DNA from: Candidatus Zixiibacteriota bacterium
Lineage (GTDB): Bacteria; Zixibacteria; MSB-5A5; GN15; FEB-12
Assembly (NCBI GenBank): GCA_022571845.1
Contig: JACZXB010000001.1
Span: 124,001-188,000 of the forward strand
Length of the DNA: 64,000 bases
Direction of reading: 5' to 3'
The notes beneath the pieces are model-generated. The model searched no databases and was not told the DNA's origin. It saw only the letters and a program-made list of their open reading frames with translations. The translations under genes and the position numbers were made by a program. Positions 17,566 to 27,998 of the stretch are shown in pieces (the first letter of the stretch is position 1; each line of letters opens with the position of its first letter).

Positions 17566-17567
17566 GA

Positions 17568-19799
17568 ATGCCTGTTGAAGAAAAAAGGATTTTTGAATTA
17601 GCTAAGGAGCATAAGGTTTCCTCGCATGCTCTGCTAAAAATATTGAAAGAATCAGGATTTGAGCCAAAGTCACATATGTCTCTGGCGACAATCGATATGA
17701 TCAGGGCGATAAACGATCGCTATGCACAGGAAAAGGAAAAAGCCAAAAAAGAGATGGAGCATCGGGCCCAGGTTACCCAGAGTATAGCCAAAAAACAGAT
17801 TCAGATACAGCAGACTAAAGTTGAAGCTGAAAAAGCGACTCCGGCACCGATCAAGCAAAAGGCGCTGCTGAAAGTAATTGATAAAAAACCCAAGAGAAAA
17901 GATAAACGCAAAAAGAGAGACAAAATACCTGTCGATCAGGAAGAAGTCGCCAAAACTTTTAAAACAACTCTGGCTAAACTCAGCTCCGGCAAAGTTAAAC
18001 GAAAATACAAAAAAGGCGGGGGGGACGATGCCGATGCTGCCTCCGGACCAAGTAACGTAATTGAAGTCAATGAATTTATGACCGTTGCCGAGCTGGCCCG
18101 AACGATGGACCGTAAACCGGCAGAGCTTATCGCCAAACTTTTTGAATTGGGCATGATGGCCACCATTAACCAGCGACTTGACCTTGATGCCATCGAAACA
18201 ATTGCTGCAGAGTTTGAATTTGAGGTTAAGCTGGTAAGCGAAGTTGGCGAAGAAGTTAAAGAAGAAGAAAATCTCGAAAATGCTGTCTTCAGAGCACCGA
18301 TAGTAACAGTAATGGGTCATGTAGACCACGGCAAAACTTCGCTTTTGGACTATATCCGTAAATCAAACGTTGCCTCTAAAGAAGTGGGCGCCATTACACA
18401 GCACATAGGGGCTTATACCGTAACTTTCCAGGAAAAAATGATTACTTTTATTGATACTCCGGGGCATGAAGCGTTCACCGCCATGAGGGCCAGAGGCTCA
18501 CAGATTACAGATATTGTTGTCCTGGTAGTTGCCGCCGATGACGGCGTTCAACCACAGACCGTAGAAGCTATCGACCATGCCCGTGCCGCAGATGTTCCCA
18601 TTATCGTGGCCATAAATAAAATTGATAAACCGACTGCAAATATTGACAGTGTCCGCTCAAAATTGTCTGAGCATAATCTGGTCTCTGAAGAGTGGGGCGG
18701 GAAGACAATTATGGTAGAAGTATCTGCCAAAACAGGGGAGGGAGTTGAGAAACTTCTGGAGTTGATTCTTCTGCAGGCAGAAATACTGGATCTCAAAGCT
18801 GACCCGACAATAAGAGCTCAGGGGGTGGTGGTGGACTCCCGTCTTGAAAGAGGCAAGGGCGCAGTTGCTACGGTTTTGATACAGCGAGGCACCTGCAAAA
18901 TAGGTGAGCCTATTATCTCAGGTATCAACTATGGCAGGATCAGAACCATTATCAGCGATAAAGAAGAAGCATTAAAAGAAGTAGGGCCGTCAATGCCGGT
19001 TCAAATAACCGGTCTAAACGGAACTCCCCAGGCAGGCGACAGCTTCTATGCGGTTCAGACCGACCAGGAGGCCAAGGAACTTGCCCTTAAACGCAATCAG
19101 GTAAAACGCGAGCAAGAGTCCCGCCGGACCCACGGACGTCTTACCCTCGATCGTGTTTTTGACAGAATCAAAGAAGGCGCTATTAAAGAACTAAAGCTGA
19201 TTATTAAAGCAGATGTTGACGGTTCAGTAGAAGTTCTTTCAGATACTCTGGGTAAAATTGAAACTGATGAGGTCCGTACAAATATTATTCATGACGGTGT
19301 TGGTCCTATTATTGAATCAGATATTTTGCTGGCAGCGGCATCGGACGCCATTATTATCGGTTTTAACGTAGTTCCCGATGCACGTGCCAGGGAGCTTGCT
19401 AAAAAAGAAGCAATAGAGATTAAACATTATGATATCATCTACGAGGCTGAAAGAGAAGTTAAAGAAGCTCTTTCGGGAATGCTTTCGCCTGATATATCTG
19501 AAGAATTTGTTGGCGCGGCAGAAGTACGTGAACTGTTCAAAGTTCCGAAGCTGGGAGTAATTGCCGGATGCTTTGTCAGAGATGGACGAATTACCCGTAA
19601 GGACAAGGTCAAACTTATCAGAGACGGACAAGTTATATACGACGGCGTAGTTGGCTCGCTTAGACGATTCAAAGATGATGCTAAAGAAGTAAAAGAAGGT
19701 TTTGAGTGCGGTATAGGTATTGAAGGATACAATGATATTAAAGTCGGAGACTCAATCGAGGCCTATAAAATTGTGGAAACTGCCAGAACTCTGCAATAG
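17568..19799 (+). CDS. infB: Translation initiation factor IF-2
   Basis: GTPase that brings initiator tRNA to the 30S subunit. The N-terminal IF2_N motif ([20 protein letters not shown]) leads into a Lys-rich linker, a second IF2_N-like segment (about 165-215), and the G domain with GHVDHGKT (about 249-256), DTPGHEAF and NKID, followed by domains II-IV. At 743 aa it is shorter than the E. coli long form because the linker is short. It is in the canonical nusA-infB-ylxP-rbfA order. Confidence 0.96.
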   Translation: MPVEEKRIFELAKEHKVSSHALLKILKESGFEPKSHMSLATIDMIRAINDRYAQEKEKAKKEMEHRAQVTQSIAKKQIQIQQTKVEAEKATPAPIKQKALLKVIDKKPKRKDKRKKRDKIPVDQEEVAKTFKTTLAKLSSGKVKRKYKKGGGDDADAASGPSNVIEVNEFMTVAELARTMDRKPAELIAKLFELGMMATINQRLDLDAIETIAAEFEFEVKLVSEVGEEVKEEENLENAVFRAPIVTVMGHVDHGKTSLLDYIRKSNVASKEVGAITQHIGAYTVTFQEKMITFIDTPGHEAFTAMRARGSQITDIVVLVVAADDGVQPQTVEAIDHARAADVPIIVAINKIDKPTANIDSVRSKLSEHNLVSEEWGGKTIMVEVSAKTGEGVEKLLELILLQAEILDLKADPTIRAQGVVVDSRLERGKGAVATVLIQRGTCKIGEPIISGINYGRIRTIISDKEEALKEVGPSMPVQITGLNGTPQAGDSFYAVQTDQEAKELALKRNQVKREQESRRTHGRLTLDRVFDRIKEGAIKELKLIIKADVDGSVEVLSDTLGKIETDEVRTNIIHDGVGPIIESDILLAAASDAIIIGFNVVPDARARELAKKEAIEIKHYDIIYEAEREVKEALSGMLSPDISEEFVGAAEVRELFKVPKLGVIAGCFVRDGRITRKDKVKLIRDGQVIYDGVVGSLRRFKDDAKEVKEGFECGIGIEGYNDIKVGDSIEAYKIVETARTLQ

Positions 19800-19819
19800 C
19801 ACAAAGATAATGCATAGCT

Positions 19820-20101
19820 TTGATCACTGTCACCCTGAAAGTAAAACTGGATTTACCCGGTGTTAATTCACTCAAAGAGAAAAGAAGAATAATAAAATCA
19901 ATCATGGCACGTTTAAGAAACAAATTCAATATTTCGATATCCGAAGTTGCCGAACAGGACAGCCACCGTACTGCAGTTATCGGCGCAGCCATAGTGACCA
20001 ATGATTCTGCCTTTGGCAACTCTGTATTATCGAAAGTTGTCAGTCAGCTAGAACTTTCGAGAGACGCCGTTTTATTGGATTACACGATTGAAACTTACTG
20101 A
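19820..20101 (+). CDS. ylxP: DUF503 (YlxP-like) protein
   Basis: A small 93-residue protein with the DUF503 hallmark SLKEKRRIIKSIMARLRNKF near the N-terminus and SEVAEQDSHRTAVIGAA in the middle. YlxP-type proteins are encoded between infB and rbfA in many bacteria and are linked to ribosome assembly, but the exact role is not settled. The only start that keeps the family N-terminus is TTG 19820; the nearby ATG at 19810 is in another frame. Confidence 0.85.
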   Translation: MITVTLKVKLDLPGVNSLKEKRRIIKSIMARLRNKFNISISEVAEQDSHRTAVIGAAIVTNDSAFGNSVLSKVVSQLELSRDAVLLDYTIETY

Positions 20102-20116
20102 TGAGACTTACTGATT

Positions 20117-20473
20117 ATGAGACAATTCAAACGTTCCACCAGACTTGGAGAGCAGATTCTCAGAGACCTGCCTGCGGCCATAGGAAACATCGTAAGCGAT
20201 CGATTCAAAGGTATGATAACCTTTACAAAGGTCAGGCTTACAGATGATTTGCGCTACGCTACAGTCTATTACTCTTTTTTGGGTAAGTCCGAAGAAAAAG
20301 AAAAACTTGAGGTCTATTTTCAAAGAGAGTGCCGCAGATTCAGGAAATTGGTCGGTTCGCCATTGAGAATAAAACATATTCCGGAGTTCTCGTTCAAATT
20401 TGATACTTCAGTCGAAGAAGGTCTCAGAATCGAGCAGCTATTAAATGAAGTCAAAGACGATTTACGAAGCTGA
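20117..20473 (+). CDS. rbfA: Ribosome-binding factor A
   Basis: Cold-shock 30S assembly factor with a KH-like fold. It begins MRQFKRSTRLGEQILRDLPA and carries the family segment FTKVRLTDDLRYATVYYS. The AxG-type interruption and RLGSPLRIKHIPEFSFKFDTS-like end are also present (here VGSPLRIKHIPEFSFKFD). 118 aa is typical. The last 29 bases overlap the start of the DHH phosphoesterase gene. Confidence 0.93.
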   Translation: MRQFKRSTRLGEQILRDLPAAIGNIVSDRFKGMITFTKVRLTDDLRYATVYYSFLGKSEEKEKLEVYFQRECRRFRKLVGSPLRIKHIPEFSFKFDTSVEEGLRIEQLLNEVKDDLRS

Positions 20474-21467
20474 TAGATTAGAAATTGATACTAACAGGCC
20501 CTTTAAGGAAATAGGCCTGCTTATCGAGAGCGCCAAAAAACTATTGGTCGTTTCGCATATCGATCCGGATGGCGACGCACTGGGTACACAGCTGGCCTTT
20601 GCGGCCTATTTGAGGAGTTTGGGCAAAGAGGTTGTGCTGGTCAGAGAAGATGCAATTCCCGAAAGATATGAGTTCCTTCCCGGAATTGAGCGGATCCGGC
20701 ATATTGATGATATCAAAGACAAGCTGGACATTGATACCATCATAGCGCTTGAATGCCCTAAACTCTCACGGGCCGGGGATATTATCAACAATCTCAACAG
20801 CAACATTACAATTATCAATATAGACCATCATCAGGACAACGATAATTATGGCCAGGTCCAATGGATCGACAAGGATGCTTCATCGGTCGGCGAAATGGTA
20901 TATGAGTTATTTGAGTCTTTCCGCTACCAAATAGATGAAGAGACAGCCGTTCTGCTTTTTACTGCCATCCTGACCGATACGGGAAGATTCAGGTATGAAT
21001 CAACCACAGGCAGAACATTAGAGATAGCCGGGAAATTGATTGAAGCCGGAGCTAATCCCAGAGATATATGTGACAAAGTCTTTTATAATCTGCAGCCTGC
21101 TACCATCAAGCTGATAGGCAATGTCCTGAGTAATGCCGAATTTATTGATAATGGCAGAACCTGCCTGTTGTCGCTGCCTATTGAAATAATAGAATCTACG
21201 GAGCATGGTGAAGCTGAAGCTGAAGGCATTGCAGAGTACAGTCTCTATGGTAAAGGCGTGACACTTGGAGTAACTTTTAAAGAACGCGACAGCGGCATCA
21301 CTCGAATATCGCTTCGCTCACGCGGCAACCCGAATGTTGCCAGGCTTGCTGCACTATTTGGAGGCGGGGGACATATTTGTGCGGCAGGTTGTTCTATCAG
21401 TAAGCCTCTTTCAGAAGCAAAGAAAGAATTTCTAAAGAAATTAAACGAGTTTCAAGTTGACCGCTAG
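20445..21467 (+). CDS. nrnA: DHH/DHHA1 phosphoesterase, NrnA-like
   Basis: Predicted to degrade short oligoribonucleotides (nanoRNA) and dephosphorylate pAp. DHH domain motifs are SHIDPDGDALGTQ (about 38-50), the metal-binding DHHQDN (about 127) and LTDTGRFRYEST. The DHHA1 substrate-binding domain ends with GGGGHICAAGCS. 340 aa is typical. Position between rbfA and truB is common in many phyla. ATG 20445 lies inside rbfA, and its stop lies inside the start of truB. Confidence 0.92.
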   Translation: MKSKTIYEADRLEIDTNRPFKEIGLLIESAKKLLVVSHIDPDGDALGTQLAFAAYLRSLGKEVVLVREDAIPERYEFLPGIERIRHIDDIKDKLDIDTIIALECPKLSRAGDIINNLNSNITIINIDHHQDNDNYGQVQWIDKDASSVGEMVYELFESFRYQIDEETAVLLFTAILTDTGRFRYESTTGRTLEIAGKLIEAGANPRDICDKVFYNLQPATIKLIGNVLSNAEFIDNGRTCLLSLPIEIIESTEHGEAEAEGIAEYSLYGKGVTLGVTFKERDSGITRISLRSRGNPNVARLAALFGGGGHICAAGCSISKPLSEAKKEFLKKLNEFQVDR

Positions 21468-22407
21468 TTCCACTCTATATAACGGCATTCTCCTGCTAAA
21501 TAAACAGCGGGGCATAACCAGCCATGAGGCGGTTATGAAAATCCGCAATGCTATCGGACAGAAACGAGTTGGTCATACTGGAACACTTGACCCGCAAGCT
21601 GAGGGGCTGCTTGTCATCTGCATTGGCAGTGCCACCAAGATTGTGCAGTATCTCTCAAATTTCGATAAATCCTATGAGGCCGAAATCTATCTGGGCCAGA
21701 GTTCTACTACCTTTGACAGCGAAGGTCTGATCACAAGTGACAGTCCTAAGGCTGCTCCGGATTTTTCTGCTGAAGAGTTCTCAGAAATTTTAGATGAATT
21801 CAGGGGCTCTATCAGTCAGAAAGTGCCGGCGTATTCGGCGGTCAGGGTAGACGGCAAACGCTTATATGAACTCGCCAGAGCAGGAAAAGAAGTGGAAAGG
21901 CCGGAAAGACTCGTAACAATAACGGAACTGGAAGTAGTTTCTTACGATAAACCTCGTCTGGCAATTCGGGTCTCTTGTTCCAAGGGAACCTACATTCGCA
22001 CTTTGGCTGATGATATTGGAAAGAAACTGGAATGCGGAGCATATTTGTCCGCCTTGAAAAGGACCGTAGTAAACGGACTGCTCTTAGAAAACGCCTTGAC
22101 CATAGACGAAGTAGAAAAACTGCACCAATCGGGTGAATTGAAAGCGAGACTTCTCTCGTTTCGGGACATGCTCAATTTCAGGTGCATTTTTGTCAGCGAC
22201 ATTTTCAAAGAAAAGGTAATCAGCGGAGCAAATTTGACTTCTTCAGATATATCAGGTACCGACGGCAGCTTCTCAACCGGCGACAGGGTCTTATTAAAAG
22301 ACCAAGAGGGCAACGCCCTGGCGATAGGCCGGGCGGAGGTAGATTCTTTGGAAATTTTGAAATCGACTGACAGTAAGATTTTCACTTATTCAAGGGTCTT
22401 AAATTGA
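21457..22407 (+). CDS. truB: tRNA pseudouridine(55) synthase TruB
   Basis: Makes pseudouridine-55 in the T loop of tRNAs. The catalytic Asp is in GHTGTLDPQAEGLLVICIG, and the KSYEAEIYLG-type and VPAYSAVRVDGKRLYELAR motifs follow. The C-terminal region after about 235 would be the PUA-like tail. The start is TTG at 21457, which overlaps the nrnA end by 11 bases. The gene ends in the TTGA overlap with ribF. Confidence 0.94.
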   Translation: MTASSTLYNGILLLNKQRGITSHEAVMKIRNAIGQKRVGHTGTLDPQAEGLLVICIGSATKIVQYLSNFDKSYEAEIYLGQSSTTFDSEGLITSDSPKAAPDFSAEEFSEILDEFRGSISQKVPAYSAVRVDGKRLYELARAGKEVERPERLVTITELEVVSYDKPRLAIRVSCSKGTYIRTLADDIGKKLECGAYLSALKRTVVNGLLLENALTIDEVEKLHQSGELKARLLSFRDMLNFRCIFVSDIFKEKVISGANLTSSDISGTDGSFSTGDRVLLKDQEGNALAIGRAEVDSLEILKSTDSKIFTYSRVLN

Positions 22408-23387
22408 AGGCACAGTTCATAAGAGATATCGAGAAGTATGCCTCCGAAGGAACATCTTTTGCTGCAGCTACTCTGGGAACATTCGACGGCATTCATCTGG
22501 GACACAAAGCAATTTTTGAGAGAGTTCAGGCAGAAGCAGAAGCAAATGGGCTGGCTCCGTTACTTGTTACTTTCCATCCGCACCCCAGAGTTGTTCTTAC
22601 TCCCGATAACGCTCCTCAGCTACTTACAACAATCGAAGAGAAAGAACACTTCATACCGGATTTCTTCAGCGGTAAAGTAATTGTCATAAAGTTTGATGAA
22701 GAGATCAGAAATATGAGCGCAGAGCAGTTTGTAAAGAACATTTTGGTAGAAAAACTTCGAGTAAAGAAACTAATAGTTGGTTTTGATCACGTTCTTGGCA
22801 AAGACCGCGGCGGCGATAGTGAAGAGCTTGTCAGACTGGGCGGCAAATACGGCTTTGAAGTCGTAATCGTCGAACCAATAATGCGGGATGCAAAACCGGT
22901 CTCTTCTACAAGAATTCGTGAGGCGATGCTATCAGGCAACTTTGACGAAGCGACCGACCTCCTGGGGCACCAGTACGCAATTTTTGGCACTGTCATGAGG
23001 GGCATGGGCCTGGGCCGCAAACTCGGCTATCCAACTGCCAATGTGGACTACAATAAGATAAAGCTTCTGCCGCCAGAAGGCGTATATTCCTGCTGGGTAA
23101 CTGTAAAAGACGAACATTATTCAGGAATGATGTTTATCGGCAAAAACCATTTTGACCCCAGAGGCGGGATTTCTGTCGAGGCGAATTTATTTGATTTTGA
23201 TGAAGACATCTACGATGAGGAGATATATGTTTATCCGACTCGTTTTGTGAGAGGCAACCAGAAATTTGATTCGAAAGATGAGCTCATAGCTCAAATGAAA
23301 AAAGATAGAGAAATAGTAATTGAAATATTGAAAGAGGAGAAAAGTAATGGAATTGAAAAAAGAGCGCAAAGCTCAAACTATTGCTGA
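22404..23387 (+). CDS. ribF: Bifunctional riboflavin kinase / FAD synthetase
   Basis: Converts riboflavin to FMN and FMN to FAD. The N-terminal nucleotidyltransferase domain has [14 protein letters not shown] (about 25-38) and [14 protein letters not shown] (about 166-180). The C-terminal flavokinase domain has [13 protein letters not shown] and [19 protein letters not shown] start within the TTGA overlap with truB. Its last 41 bases overlap rpsO, so rpsO's ribosome-binding site lies inside this gene. No FMN riboswitch is visible. Confidence 0.94.
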   Translation: MKAQFIRDIEKYASEGTSFAAATLGTFDGIHLGHKAIFERVQAEAEANGLAPLLVTFHPHPRVVLTPDNAPQLLTTIEEKEHFIPDFFSGKVIVIKFDEEIRNMSAEQFVKNILVEKLRVKKLIVGFDHVLGKDRGGDSEELVRLGGKYGFEVVIVEPIMRDAKPVSSTRIREAMLSGNFDEATDLLGHQYAIFGTVMRGMGLGRKLGYPTANVDYNKIKLLPPEGVYSCWVTVKDEHYSGMMFIGKNHFDPRGGISVEANLFDFDEDIYDEEIYVYPTRFVRGNQKFDSKDELIAQMKKDREIVIEILKEEKSNGIEKRAQSSNYC

Positions 23388-23616
23388 ACATCGGCTGCAC
23401 GACAAAGACACCGGTTCGCCGGAGGTCCAGATCGCCCTGCTGACTTCGCGGATTAACGAACTGTCAGAGCACCTTAAGGAGCATTCCAAAGACTTCCATA
23501 GTCGCACCGGATTAATGAAAATGGTCGGGCAGCGTCGCCGTCAGCTTAATTTCTTAAAAGACAGAGATATCGAGAGCTATCGTCAGGTTCTCGGCGCATT
23601 GGGTTTGCGTAGATAG
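23347..23616 (+). CDS. rpsO: 30S ribosomal protein S15
   Basis: 89-residue primary 16S rRNA-binding protein. The signature [16 protein letters not shown] and the [20 protein letters not shown] stretch are complete. A strong AGAGGAG site precedes the ATG inside ribF. The 66-base gap to pnp has no clear terminator, so cotranscription with pnp, as in many bacteria, is likely. Confidence 0.97.
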   Translation: MELKKERKAQTIAEHRLHDKDTGSPEVQIALLTSRINELSEHLKEHSKDFHSRTGLMKMVGQRRRQLNFLKDRDIESYRQVLGALGLRR

Positions 23617-23682
23617 GCTGCGTAAGCAAAAGCACTTAACAATAAATGTAATAGAAGAAAAGAAATAGGAAAAGAAAATATA

Positions 23683-25785
23683 ATGTCTCACAAAGTAGAA
23701 TTTGAATTAGGCGGACGCACTTTAACAATCGAAACCGGAAAAATTGCTAAACAGTCCAACGGCGCAGTTACTGTCCGCTACGGCGACTCGATGGTCGTCT
23801 CCACAATTTGTTCACAACCAGAACCAAGGCTCGGCTTTAATTTTTTCCCGCTAACCGTAGAATACCGCGAAAAAACTTATGCTGCCGGAAAGATACCGGG
23901 CGGCTTTTTCAGACGTGAAGGACGCCCATCGGAAAAAGAAATACTCTCTGCCAGGATAATCGACCGGCCCATCAGGCCATTGTTTCCGTCGGACTTTATG
24001 GGTGAAACCCAGTGCATCAATTTTATCGTATCCCATGACCAGGAAAACGATACCGACATGCTGGCACTAAACGGAACTTCAGCAGCAATAGCTGTTTCAG
24101 ATGTTCCCTTCGAAAAAGTAATAGCAGGAGTCAGAGTGGGTAGATTAGAGGGTGAACTGGTCATAAACCCGACTTTCAGCCAGTTAGATGATAGTGATCT
24201 GAATATAATAGTAGCCGGTTCGGCCGATTCAATTGCCATGGTAGAGGGCGGAGGTTATGAACTTTCTGAAGATGATCTGATAAAGGTGCTGGAATTTGCT
24301 CATGAAAGTATCAAAATCATCGTTTCCGAAATTGAAAAACTTCAGAAAGAATGCGGCAAGCCAAAATTCGAATACATTCCTGTCAATATTGATGACACCC
24401 TGGCCAGCAAGGTCAAAGAAATAGTCGGCGACAAGCTCGACGGCTTTAATCACACTGCCGACAAAGAAGAGCGCCGCGAGGGCAAGAAAAAACTTCAGAA
24501 TGAAATAATCGAGCAGCTGGCTGAGGAATTTCCGGAAAGTGATTCTGATATAGGTAATATCATTCACGATTTAGACTCCGCATCAATGCGGAAGATGATA
24601 CTGGATGAAGATACCCGTAGCGATGGCCGCAAGCCTGATGATATCCGCGAAATCACCTGCGAAATCGGACTTCTACCCAGAACCCACGGCTCGGCTCTGT
24701 TCACGCGCGGTCAGACCCAGGCTCTGGTAGCTGTTACTCTGGGCACGAAAATGGATGAACAGAGGCTGGACGAACTTGAAGGCGAATCAACCAAGAGCTA
24801 TATGTTCCATTACAATTTCCCGCCATTTTCGACCGGCGAAGCAAAACCAATGCGGGGCACCAGCCGCCGCGAAATCGGTCATGGCGCTTTAGCTGAACGG
24901 GCTCTGGTACCGGTAATACCGGCTGATAAAAGTTTCCCTTATACTTTGAGAATAGTCTCGGATATTATGGAATCAAACGGTTCATCGTCTATGGCCTCAG
25001 TCTGCGGAGCTTCGCTGGCTATGATGGATGGCGGCGTGCCTATCAAAACTGCCGTAGCGGGAATCGCCATGGGGCTGATTAAGTCTGATGATAAGGTAGT
25101 AATTTTGACTGATATTCTGGGTGACGAAGACCATTTTGGTGATATGGACTTTAAGGTCACGGGAACTGCCGAAGGGGTTACTGCTATTCAAATGGATATC
25201 AAAATCGCCGGGCTGGATATTGAAACGATACGGGTGGCGCTGGAAAAAGCCCGCACCGCCAGACTTTCGATTCTTGAAAGTATGAATGCTACCATTTCCA
25301 AAAATCGCGAGCAGCTTTCACAGTACGCACCGCGCATTATTACAATTATGATCAGCCCCTCAAAAATTGGCGAGCTGATAGGTCCCGGAGGCAAAAATAT
25401 CCGGGCTATCTGTGAAGAGACCGGCGCTAAGATTGATATTGAAGATGACGGCACTGTCCTGATTTCATCGGTAGACGGAGAAGCCGGCCAGAAAGCCAAA
25501 GAGCGGGTGGAAGCCTGCACCGAAGAAGCCGTGGTAGGCAAAGTCTACAGCGGACTGGTCAGACGAATTGCAGCATTTGGCGCATTCCTGGAAATCATTC
25601 CCGGTACCGACGGCATGCTTCACATTTCTGAAATTGATCATACGCATGTAAAACGCGTTGAAGATTATATGAAACTTGGCGACCGTCTCGATGTCAAAGT
25701 GCTTAGCATGGACAACGAAGGCAAAATCAGACTCTCCCGGAAAGCTCTGCTGGGAGCTGATGGCGATAAAGGCGGCGAAAACTAA
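23683..25785 (+). CDS. pnp: Polyribonucleotide nucleotidyltransferase (PNPase)
   Basis: Phosphorolytic 3'-5' exoribonuclease of the RNA degradosome. Two RNase PH domains (1-210 and about 312-540) are joined by the helical domain. IMESNGSSSMASVCGASLA and GDMDFKVTGT mark the active second PH domain. A KH domain (SKIGELIGPGGKNIRAI, about 562-578) and an S1 domain (GKVYSGLVRRIAAFGAFLE onward) end the protein. 700 aa is standard. It is preceded by an A-rich leader with AGGAAAAG. Confidence 0.97.
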   Translation: MSHKVEFELGGRTLTIETGKIAKQSNGAVTVRYGDSMVVSTICSQPEPRLGFNFFPLTVEYREKTYAAGKIPGGFFRREGRPSEKEILSARIIDRPIRPLFPSDFMGETQCINFIVSHDQENDTDMLALNGTSAAIAVSDVPFEKVIAGVRVGRLEGELVINPTFSQLDDSDLNIIVAGSADSIAMVEGGGYELSEDDLIKVLEFAHESIKIIVSEIEKLQKECGKPKFEYIPVNIDDTLASKVKEIVGDKLDGFNHTADKEERREGKKKLQNEIIEQLAEEFPESDSDIGNIIHDLDSASMRKMILDEDTRSDGRKPDDIREITCEIGLLPRTHGSALFTRGQTQALVAVTLGTKMDEQRLDELEGESTKSYMFHYNFPPFSTGEAKPMRGTSRREIGHGALAERALVPVIPADKSFPYTLRIVSDIMESNGSSSMASVCGASLAMMDGGVPIKTAVAGIAMGLIKSDDKVVILTDILGDEDHFGDMDFKVTGTAEGVTAIQMDIKIAGLDIETIRVALEKARTARLSILESMNATISKNREQLSQYAPRIITIMISPSKIGELIGPGGKNIRAICEETGAKIDIEDDGTVLISSVDGEAGQKAKERVEACTEEAVVGKVYSGLVRRIAAFGAFLEIIPGTDGMLHISEIDHTHVKRVEDYMKLGDRLDVKVLSMDNEGKIRLSRKALLGADGDKGGEN

Positions 25786-25824
25786 GCTCTCCGGTGAAAA
25801 CTTTTACAATTAAGAGGGAAGAAA

Positions 25825-27105
25825 TTGGCTAAGCGTCTGGTTCAGTCTGATGGCAGCATATATCAGAAAACAACTCTCAAAAGCGGTTTGAGAATTGTTA
25901 CTGAACGGAATCAGTCGGTTCGGTCCATATCTATAGGGGTATGGATCGATATCGGCGCCCGCAACGAACCTCAAGAGCTGAACGGTGTCACTCACCTGAT
26001 TGAGCATATGCTCTTTAAGGGGACTAAGAAGCGCAATGCCAAACAGATAGCCTCAGAGATTGAAAACATCGGCGGCTCCCTGAACGCTTTCACATCTAAA
26101 GAAAGCACCTGCTACTTAGCCAGAGTTATGTATGAGCATCTTGAGACTGCTCTTGATGTACTGGCAGACTTGTCACAGAATGCGACTCTGACACCCAACA
26201 ATCTGGACAAAGAGAAGAAAGTTGTTTGCGAAGAGATTAAAGAATCGCTGGACACACCCTCTGACCATGTCCATGACCTGTTCGCCGAAGCATACTGGGG
26301 CGACCATGCTTTGGGCAGGCCGATACTGGGAAGTATCGACAGCGTTACAAAAATGCCGCGCAAGTCTGTTATAAACTATATTAAGAATAACTATAAGGCT
26401 GAGTCGGTAGTCCTGGCAGTTTCAGGGGCTATCTCTCACAATAAATTGGTCAAACTTGCCAAAGAAAAATTCAACTTTGCCAAAGGCAAGGCGAAAACAG
26501 CTGCTTTGGCTGAGCGAACTAAGCAACAATGCCTGATGGTAGAATCCAACGGACTAAGCCAGTCTCATCTTTGTATCGGTTTTCCGGGAATAAATTATCG
26601 TGATCCTTTAAGAACAGCGGTAATCGCCCTCAGTACTTATTTGGGAGGGGGGATGTCATCGGTTTTGTTTCAAAAGATAAGAGAACAAAAAGGTCTGGCC
26701 TACACAGTTTATACTTATCATGAATCGTTCCGAGACGCCGGAGTTTTCGGAGCCTATGTCGCTACCGAACCAAAAAACCTGACAGACGCCCTGGGCATGA
26801 TGATCAAAGAATGTAACAGACTAAAGAAAAAGAAACTGTCAGCTATCACCATGGATCAGATCAAGGCTCAGCTTAAGGGAAATCTGACACTGGCTATGGA
26901 GTCTACCTCAGCCAGAATGAACAGACTGGCCCGGCAGGAGCTGGTCCTGGGACGATTTTACTCACTTGACCAGACTTTGAAAGAAATTGACAGTCTCAAA
27001 TCAGCGGACATCTTAAAAGTTGCCAATCTAATGTTTGATAACGAAAAGCTGGCCATAGCCGTCAAAGGTCCGGCTAATAAGAAGGCTCTCGAAAATGTCA
27101 TCTGA
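25825..27105 (+). CDS. M16 family zinc peptidase (processing-peptidase-like)
   Basis: Predicted insulinase/pitrilysin-type metallopeptidase. The inverted zinc motif is H57-L-I-E60-H61 in GVTHLIEHMLFKGT, with the downstream Glu ligand in VCEEIKESLDTP (about 133-144). The C-terminal M16_C half has GMSSVLFQKIREQKGLAYTV. There is no signal peptide, as in YmxG/PqqL-like cytosolic members often found after pnp. TTG start with GAGGGAAG upstream. It ends 11 bases inside the deacetylase gene. Confidence 0.9.
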   Translation: MAKRLVQSDGSIYQKTTLKSGLRIVTERNQSVRSISIGVWIDIGARNEPQELNGVTHLIEHMLFKGTKKRNAKQIASEIENIGGSLNAFTSKESTCYLARVMYEHLETALDVLADLSQNATLTPNNLDKEKKVVCEEIKESLDTPSDHVHDLFAEAYWGDHALGRPILGSIDSVTKMPRKSVINYIKNNYKAESVVLAVSGAISHNKLVKLAKEKFNFAKGKAKTAALAERTKQQCLMVESNGLSQSHLCIGFPGINYRDPLRTAVIALSTYLGGGMSSVLFQKIREQKGLAYTVYTYHESFRDAGVFGAYVATEPKNLTDALGMMIKECNRLKKKKLSAITMDQIKAQLKGNLTLAMESTSARMNRLARQELVLGRFYSLDQTLKEIDSLKSADILKVANLMFDNEKLAIAVKGPANKKALENVI

Positions 27106-27907
27106 TAATCTTTTTAAAAATGATTCTTTCATGAAGGAAAGTAGCGCCTGCCGCAACGTTCTGGTCTTCCACAAACTGACCGAGTCTGTCTCATTTGGCT
27201 CGACCAACTATTCTCCTAAAAGAATGTGCAAGCTGCTAGAGTCGCTTACGGACAACGGCTATCAGTTTGTTTCGGTTGGTGAGCTTATGAGCAATAACGA
27301 CAGCAGCAAGATTGCCATTACATTTGATGACGGCTACGCGCATCTGGCAGCAGCTCTGCCGCCACTTATTGACAGATTCAAAATAAGGCCGACAATTTTT
27401 GTGCCCACGTCGTATGTAGGGAAGAGCAATAGCTGGGACTACAGTTCGTTTTTTAAGTCTGAGCCACACCTGAGCCGTCAGCAGATTGAATACTTGTCCG
27501 AGATTGGCGTCGATTTTGGCAGTCATGGCCACCGCCACCTGCGGCTTTCAACGCTGGACGACAAAGCTCTTGATTCTGAACTTTCTGAGTCCAAGCACAT
27601 ACTCGAAGAAATAACGGGAAAAGCGGTCGAAACTATGAGCTTTCCTTTTGGTAAAACTAATCCAAAAGTTCTGACGGCAGCCACCAAAGCAGGCTTCAAA
27701 TTTTCGTTCACTATGTCTTTCCCTGATAAGTCAAACAGAAAGACCGCTTTGGGCAGAATTCCTGTCTACTTTTTCGACAGCCCCGATTCGGTGATGCAGA
27801 AACTCGGGCGGACAGGATTATATCCTTTTCACAAAGCTCTCTGCCGCTCTGCCACGGCCATGTCTATCGGTACCATCTTGTTAAATAAATTCCTCGGACG
27901 CCCCTGA
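27095..27907 (+). CDS. Polysaccharide deacetylase family protein
   Basis: NodB-homology carbohydrate esterase (CE4). The metal-binding Asp pair is in ITFDDGYAHL (about 69-78), and the H-x-x-x-H pair is in FGSHGHRHLRLS (about 144-155). SFPFG (about 181) follows. No signal peptide is clear, so either it acts on a cytosolic or membrane-side glycan intermediate or the true start differs. It overlaps the M16 gene by 11 bases. Targets could be peptidoglycan or surface sugars; sequence does not decide. Confidence 0.85.
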   Translation: MSSDNLFKNDSFMKESSACRNVLVFHKLTESVSFGSTNYSPKRMCKLLESLTDNGYQFVSVGELMSNNDSSKIAITFDDGYAHLAAALPPLIDRFKIRPTIFVPTSYVGKSNSWDYSSFFKSEPHLSRQQIEYLSEIGVDFGSHGHRHLRLSTLDDKALDSELSESKHILEEITGKAVETMSFPFGKTNPKVLTAATKAGFKFSFTMSFPDKSNRKTALGRIPVYFFDSPDSVMQKLGRTGLYPFHKALCRSATAMSIGTILLNKFLGRP

Positions 27908-27937
27908 TTTCTTCACTTGGCAGCTATCTGTTAATTA

Positions 27938-27966
27938 TTGCAGTATTCTCCCGTTTCTCCTATAAT
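27938..27966 (+). promoter_or_regulatory. Sigma-70-type promoter of leuS
   Basis: TTGCAG (27938-27943) and a perfect TATAAT (27961-27966) are 17 bases apart in the 91-base gap before leuS. RNA would start about 25 bases ahead of the ATG at 27999. No T-box or leucine-codon leader peptide is visible in so short a leader. Confidence 0.6.
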
Positions 27967-27998
27967 TCCCGATAATAAATTGACCGAAGAGTTAAAAG

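Noticed and set aside
17670-18329. Long open frame antisense to infB (219 codons), and a similar one antisense to nusA at 16051-16662
   Set aside because: They mirror real, highly conserved genes on the other strand and encode no recognisable protein.
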